DNA of 64,000 bases from Eucalyptus grandis. Lineage: Eukaryota > Streptophyta > Magnoliopsida > Myrtales > Myrtaceae. The translations under genes were made by a program, and so were the position numbers. Shown in pieces: positions 59,480 to 64,000 of the stretch. Position 1 is the stretch's first letter. The number at the start of each line of letters is the position of its first letter. A model generated the notes under the pieces. The model did not search any database, was not told where the DNA came from, and saw only the letters and a list, made by a program, of their open reading frames with translations. Location: contig NC_052612.1 of the NCBI RefSeq assembly GCF_016545825.1, positions 42,453,738-42,517,737 on the forward strand. Direction: 5' to 3'.

Positions 59480-59760
59480 GGAAAAATTGTTAAAAAAATC
59501 CTAAATCTATTACAATTTTGCTAATTAATTCTAAACCTTTTAATTGTGTTAATTAAATCATAATTTTTTTTACGTTTTGCCAATTGAATTTATTTAGCCA
59601 ATTCAACGATTTCAAGTTAAAATTGATCGAATGAATTCAATTGACAAAGCGTGAAAATATTTAGAACTTAATTGGCATAACTAAAAAAAAAATTAGAAAT
59701 TAATTGATAAGAGTATAATAAATTTATGATATTTTAGATAATTTTTTCATGAATAACTCT
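59480..59760. mobile_element. AT-rich inverted-repeat MITE, related to the one at 21.6 kb
   Basis: The left end (AAAAATTGTTAAAAAAATCC, then TAAATCTATTACAATTTTGC) aligns with the complement of the right end (AAAAAATTATCTAAAATATC, then ATAAATTTATTATACTCTTA). Similarity continues through AATTAATTCTAAAC and TTTGCCAATTGAATT-type motifs. The element is about 280 bp, with no ORF. The words for cannot-be-coding AT-rich arms and TCTATT-CA--TTT--CAATT are shared with the larger element at 21630-22390, so both may belong to one family. Confidence 0.6.
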
Positions 59761-60387
59761 CTCTCTCACGTGATGCAACTCAGTGAAGCTATGAGCACAA
59801 ATTGACCAAAGATTCGCCTGTGACGTGGTCCGAATTTTCCGAACTCGCGAAAGTCAGAAAGAAGAGAAAGAGGGCACGAGACCACTGAGCTTAGCCCTGA
59901 GCCGACCGTGCTACGTGACATCTTAGACATATGTTTTACTGCTGGCAGGTTCTATTCAAAATTACGTGGTGGGACTCTCTCTTACCGAGTTGAGACCCAC
60001 CTCTCCCCGTCGCCGAGGACGGACCACACGAGCGTTACCTCTGCAAAAATCTCTTGGCTGTGCTCTTCCCACCACCGTTTCTGGCCTCCCAAAATGCCAC
60101 GCTTCGTCCTCGCAACAATCTCCCCCTATCTCTCCGCGAAACTGCGGTTCGGTAAGTCATAGCACGCCCGAAAGCTTTCGTTCTCGATGAGCTAGTTTTA
60201 GTCGGAAAGCGCTGCAAGAAATGGCAAGACCCTCTTGTTCCGTTCTTGCAATTGTTCTTCTCCGTAGTTTCGGTTGTTCTGCAAGACTCGCGTTGGTTCC
60301 GCGATAAGGGGGTCGTTGATTGAGTCGGTTAGGTCGAAATTGGGTTTGCTTTCTGTAGAGCCGCTTGAAGATATGGATAGGATGTTG
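59761..60387 (+). promoter_or_regulatory. Promoter and leader of lycopene beta-cyclase
   Basis: It contains the likely promoter and leader. The frame is open upstream of the chosen start to an ATG at 60274, so the last 114 bp could be coding, but the upstream peptide does not look like the family. No clear TATA box was found. Confidence 0.4.
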
Positions 60388-61911
60388 ATGGATACAGTGC
60401 TGAAAACGCATAATCAGCACGGGTTCTTGCGCCCGGTTTGTGGGTTCTCGGAAACTGTTAGCATTTTGAGCTCATCCAAGCTTCAAAACCAGGAGCTCAG
60501 GCTTAGTTCGAGAAAGGGTCATTTGAGAAGGGGTAAGAATGGGTGTATTAGGGCGAGCAGTGCTGCTCTTTTGGAGCTTGTCCCGGAAACCAAGAAGGAG
60601 AACCTCGAATTCGAGCTTCCCATGTATGACCCGTCGAAGGGCCTTGTGGTGGACCTAGCCGTGGTGGGAGGTGGTCCTGCAGGGCTCGCTGTGGCTCAGC
60701 AGGTTTCGGAGGCAGGACTCACGGTTTGCTCCATCGACCCGTCCCCCAAGTTGATTTGGCCCAACAATTACGGCGTGTGGGTGGATGAGTTTGAAGCCAT
60801 GGACTTGCTGGATTGCCTAGACACTACCTGGTCTGGGGCAGTCGTGTTCATTGATGACCAAACGAAGAAGGATCTTGGAAGGCCGTATGGCCGAGTTAAT
60901 AGGAAGCAACTCAAGTCCAAGATGCTCCAGAAGTGCATATCGAATGGTGTTAAGTTTCACCAAGCCAAAGTGATCAAAGTCATTCATGAAGAGGCCAAGT
61001 CTTTGCTCATATGCAATGATGGTGTCACAATCCAAGCCACAGTGGTTCTTGATGCCACTGGTTTCTCCAGATGTCTCGTTCAATATGACAAACCCTACAA
61101 TCCTGGTTACCAAGTGGCATATGGGATACTAGCAGAAGTGGAAGAACACCCCTTTGATGTGGATAAGATGGTTTTCATGGACTGGAGAGACTCACACCTA
61201 AAGGGCAATATGGATTTGAAAGAACGAAATAGCAGGATCCCTACTTTTTTGTACGCAATGCCATTCTCTTCGAACAAGATATTTCTGGAAGAAACTTCCC
61301 TAGTAGCTCGGCCTGGATTAGCAATGGAAGATATTCAGCAAAGAATGGTGGCTAGATTAAAGCACCTGGGGATAAAGGTGAAGGCTATCGAAGAAGATGA
61401 GAGATGCGTCATCCCGATGGGTGGGCCCCTTCCTGTGATCCCTCAGAGAGTTGTTGGTATAGGTGGTACAGCTGGAATGGTGCATCCTTCCACGGGTTAT
61501 ATGGTAGCGAGAACGCTAGCAGCAGCTCCAATTGTCGCAAATTCCATAGTAAGTTATCTTGGTTCCGAAGGGGGTGTTTCAGGCAATGAATTATCCGCAA
61601 AGGTTTGGAAAAATTTGTGGCCCATAGAAAGGAGGAGACAGAGGGAGTTCTTCTGCTTCGGCATGGATGTTTTGCTCAAGCTTGATTTAACGGGTACAAG
61701 GAGATTCTTCAATGCGTTCTTCAATTTAGAACCTCATTACTGGCACGGGTTCTTGTCGTCTCGACTTTTTCTGCCAGAGCTCATCTTTTTTGGACTCTCG
61801 TTGTTTTCGCATGCTTCCAATATGTCAAGGGCAGAGATTATGGCGAAGGGAACATTACCACTGGTAAAAATGATTGGCAATTTGATACAGGACAGAGAAT
61901 TCGATGACTAA
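60388..61911 (+). CDS. LCYB: Lycopene beta-cyclase, plastid
   Basis: This enzyme forms the beta-ionone rings of beta-carotene from lycopene in plastids. The gene is one exon, as usual for LCYB and unlike the multi-exon epsilon-cyclase. The start at 60388 (MDTVLKTHNQ) matches the family start MDTLLKTHNK; earlier in-frame ATGs at 60373 and 60274 would add 5 or 38 residues. From 60388 the protein has 507 residues. Residues 1 to about 75 form a transit peptide. LVPETKKENLEFELP precedes the FAD-binding motif DLAVVGGGPAGLAVAQQ (about 89-105). Further landmarks are LIWPNNYGVWVDEFEAMDLL, PYGRVNRKQLKSKMLQKC, VLDATGFSRCLVQYDKPYNP, PTFLYAMPFSSN, IFLEETSLVARPGL, CVIPMGGPLPVIPQRVVGIG, GTAGMVHPSTGYMVARTLAA and WPIERRRQREFFCFGMD. 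All expected blocks are present without frame breaks. The last codons are duplicated just downstream (see the tandem repeat). Confidence 0.95.
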   Translation: MDTVLKTHNQHGFLRPVCGFSETVSILSSSKLQNQELRLSSRKGHLRRGKNGCIRASSAALLELVPETKKENLEFELPMYDPSKGLVVDLAVVGGGPAGLAVAQQVSEAGLTVCSIDPSPKLIWPNNYGVWVDEFEAMDLLDCLDTTWSGAVVFIDDQTKKDLGRPYGRVNRKQLKSKMLQKCISNGVKFHQAKVIKVIHEEAKSLLICNDGVTIQATVVLDATGFSRCLVQYDKPYNPGYQVAYGILAEVEEHPFDVDKMVFMDWRDSHLKGNMDLKERNSRIPTFLYAMPFSSNKIFLEETSLVARPGLAMEDIQQRMVARLKHLGIKVKAIEEDERCVIPMGGPLPVIPQRVVGIGGTAGMVHPSTGYMVARTLAAAPIVANSIVSYLGSEGGVSGNELSAKVWKNLWPIERRRQREFFCFGMDVLLKLDLTGTRRFFNAFFNLEPHYWHGFLSSRLFLPELIFFGLSLFSHASNMSRAEIMAKGTLPLVKMIGNLIQDREFDD

Positions 61912-61957
61912 AGTCTGGCAATTTGATACAGGACAGAGAATTCGATGACTAAAGTCT
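61876..61957 (+). repeat. Perfect 41-bp tandem duplication across the LCYB stop codon
   Basis: The 41 bp from 61876 to 61916, which encode the last eleven or so residues, the TAA stop and five following bases, are repeated exactly at 61917-61957. The stop codon of the first copy comes first, so the protein is unchanged. Confidence 0.97.
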
Positions 61958-63866
61958 AAATTTAGTGCAATCCTTGCTGTATGCCTCGATGCACACACAT
62001 ACATCTTCATGTTAACTTACAGGTACTGCAGAATATGTCAATACGAGTACCACGAGCAAGCTATTAGACTAGCTGATATCTGCATTTGGTCACACTTTCA
62101 GTGTAATATTTTTTCCTTTGCATGAAACAGGTGCTCTCAAGTATCCAGAGATTCATGGATTAATACTTGTGAATATCTGTGTACTGGAGCTTCTGTATCG
62201 CTTTGGCATTTATGATAGAAATGTTCACTGGCTAATAATCTATCTTCTGCATTCACATGATGTTATGTTATGCTTAGCAGGTAATAGCTATAATGCAGTA
62301 TTTGTAGAGTGTGTTTTTTGTTCATACAATTCAAGAATTAAAAGGGTCTGCGAAAACTCTCTGCTTTGCACAAACTAGTCGAACTGATACCGAGAGACAG
62401 CATCTTGACCCTGCAGTTGCATCTGATGGATTTTCATTGTCATTGGAATGTCTCTTGAGGTTCTTTCATCTATTAACTTCAAATTCGAATTACTCGACTT
62501 CGCGAAGTTAAAGATTGTTTGCATTCACCACTAAAAGTCTTTTATTTCATGACAGTGAGCAGGCTGTGTTGTATTTTAGATGTTACTGCTTCTTTCTGTG
62601 TTGAGTTGAGTGATCTCAGTTTGATAATTAGACAGGTATTGATGAATGAATGATAACTGATGTTTGGGCTGTGGACGATCAACACGATGTTCATGCTGGG
62701 CCAAAGTGTCAAATTTGCATTTACTTCCATCCTTTGCAGCAAATTTTGTATCCGCAATGGTTCATTTTGAAAAGAAATGATCTGTATCCAACCTGCAACT
62801 CTGTCAGATTTTAACGAAATCGTCAATAAGTAATTTTTAAATTAAAAGAAATCAAAATAAAGCGGTCGTTGTCCACTCACAATATTCAATAAATAACTAC
62901 TTTTGGGATAAATTACTTTTTTCCATTCCCCTGTTTTGGTCAAATTACTTGTACGCTTCCCTTAATTTATATAATAACTCTCACCATCCAGTAATTTTGT
63001 TCAGACCGTATTACATGGGACTTTCTAAACTCCCTTGAAAGACTGATCTACCGTCTCAAAAATATTGTATCATGGTACATTTTATTGTACTCCTTACATA
63101 GAAAGCTGTATCTCATGAGTATTTCAAAGGTTCTTTATAAATGATTGGAATTTTTTTACTTTTGTGATCTAATAATGATCATCAATCTTTGAGGATTGGA
63201 TCCTTAGAGATTTGTTGAGATGCCCCGGATTGCAAACAACCCGAGAAGCCTTGGTATATCATAAAACTACTTTTGTGTCACATTACTAGATATTGAAAAA
63301 TAAAGAATATTGACGTGGCAAGTCTTGCTATCTTTTTAAATCAAAACATTTATGTTTGATCTTTAAAGTGGGTTTCTATATTTCACAAGTGCATATATTA
63401 TTCCAGAGTAAACTCGCAATGTTTACTAAATTCCACTTCTGATATTTATTAAAAAAGAATTTCGGACTGATTTATGAAAATAAGAGATTATCAATATAAT
63501 TCATGAAAATATAGAGGTCCTCAATGATTCGATTGAGACCAAAGAGGCCTAAGGCATTTCGGCCTTACTTTGATTATCCTATTAACACTACCGTCATTTT
63601 TAAAGTGCGAAGCATTTATTTAAAAAGATATAGAGACATTTTAGAAAGATTATGTTTGAAATTGAGAACTGAATGCGATCGATTATAGTGTCGAATTTTT
63701 TTTAGTTCAAGTTGAATATTACATGTTTGATTCGCATTAATTACATGCGAACCGCTTAAATCAATATCACATTTCGACAAAAAAAAAAGGAAAAAAAAAA
63801 AAAGATCATATGTTTAGGACCAAAAACATAGGCTTCTTTAATTGATGAGACTTGGGGATATTCTAC
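61958..63866. other. LCYB 3' region and AT-rich intergenic DNA
   Basis: The LCYB 3' UTR probably lies in the first few hundred bases. The open frames to 62826 are not recognised. From 62820 the DNA is AT-rich with A runs near 63779-63803. No gene is supported. Confidence 0.5.
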
Positions 63867-63873
63867 TATAAAA
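63867..63873 (+). promoter_or_regulatory. Candidate TATA box of the gene entering at the window end
   Basis: TATAAAA lies 110 bp before the ATG at 63977. The intervening stretch is C/T-rich and resembles a plant leader, with AGAGAGAGAAACCCG just before the start. Confidence 0.6.
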
Positions 63874-63976
63874 AGCATAGGCTTATCCTCGCCTTCATCA
63901 AATTCCCCCGTTCTACTTTCTCTTCCAAACATAGCGCCAAAAATCTCTAGAGAGCGAATCTAGAGAGAGAAACCCG

Positions 63977-64000
63977 ATGGCCAGCTCCTCGTCGTCGGAT
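63977..64000 (+). CDS. First eight codons of a gene, cut by the window end
   Basis: ATG at 63977 in a good context (CCGATGG) opens MASSSSSD. A TATA box and a GA-rich leader precede it. The family cannot be told from eight codons. Confidence 0.45.

Noticed and set aside
60274..60387. N-terminal extension of lycopene beta-cyclase
   Set aside because: The frame is open to 60274, but the family starts at MDT-LKTH; the extra 38 residues do not resemble it and are likely leader.
1..64000. CRISPR arrays, operons, phage or bacterial defence systems
   Set aside because: Intron-rich plant genes and plant transposons dominate throughout; no regularly spaced repeats with unique spacers and no bacterial-type gene clusters are seen.

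Overview
The window is nuclear DNA from a flowering plant, most likely a core eudicot (rosid) tree. Genes contain many GT-AG introns, intergenic DNA is AT-rich and full of small DNA transposons, and there is a TIR-NBS-LRR resistance-gene relic, a class absent from grasses. Myrtales (Eucalyptus or Syzygium type) is my guess from the style of the TIR-NBS-LRR sequence, but nothing here proves the genus.

Layout. 1-1609 (-): 5' part of a strictosidine synthase-like gene. 2.8-6.1 kb: wreck of a PIF/Harbinger transposon with both of its genes broken, followed by a large inverted repeat. 6-14.5 kb: AT-rich, gene-poor. 14.5-15.6 kb: Harbinger/Tourist-type element with TAA target duplication and a very GC-rich palindromic core. 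16.8-18.4 kb: three degenerate tandem copies of a block of about 0.5 kb ending at the promoter of a type-A response regulator (19.0-20.8 kb, +, ARR8/ARR9 type). 21.6-23.1 kb: inverted-repeat MITE and tRNA-derived SINE. 25.2-29.0 kb (+): six-exon gene of the plant-specific TIGR01589 family. 30.6-35.3 kb (-): complete 13-exon plastid cystathionine beta-lyase. 37.1-45.1 kb (-): 16-exon condensin subunit CAP-D2. 45.8-49.5 kb (+): decayed TIR-NBS-LRR gene carrying an antisense SURP/G-patch gene fragment, cut off by a 1.7 kb duplicate of part of CAP-D2 (49.5-51.2 kb). 52.4 kb (+): 48-codon small ORF with a probable intron holding a triplicated repeat and a plastid rpoB insertion. 57.1-58.1 kb (+): single-exon glutaredoxin-like/CxxC protein with an MGC acylation-type N-terminus. 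60.4-61.9 kb (+): intronless lycopene beta-cyclase. 63.98 kb: first codons of another + strand gene.

Gene order is informative. Strictosidine synthase-like, type-A response regulator, cystathionine beta-lyase, CAP-D2 and glutaredoxin-like is the order I recall for Arabidopsis At3g57030-57040-57050-57060-57070, so this is probably an old conserved block into which transposons, the resistance-gene relic and the duplication were inserted. The genes serve unrelated housekeeping roles (cytokinin signalling, methionine synthesis, chromosome condensation, redox, carotenoids) and do not form a pathway.

I found no clearly new multi-gene system. The most distinctive items are the CAP-D2/resistance-gene rearrangement, the GC-rich Harbinger element with a perfect 18-bp hairpin, the GC-AG first intron and overlapping upstream ORF of the response regulator, the 41-bp tandem duplication across the lycopene cyclase stop codon, the 48-codon ORF, and an ambiguous CAP-D2 C-terminus. 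All homology calls come from recognising protein motifs by eye; no database search was run.
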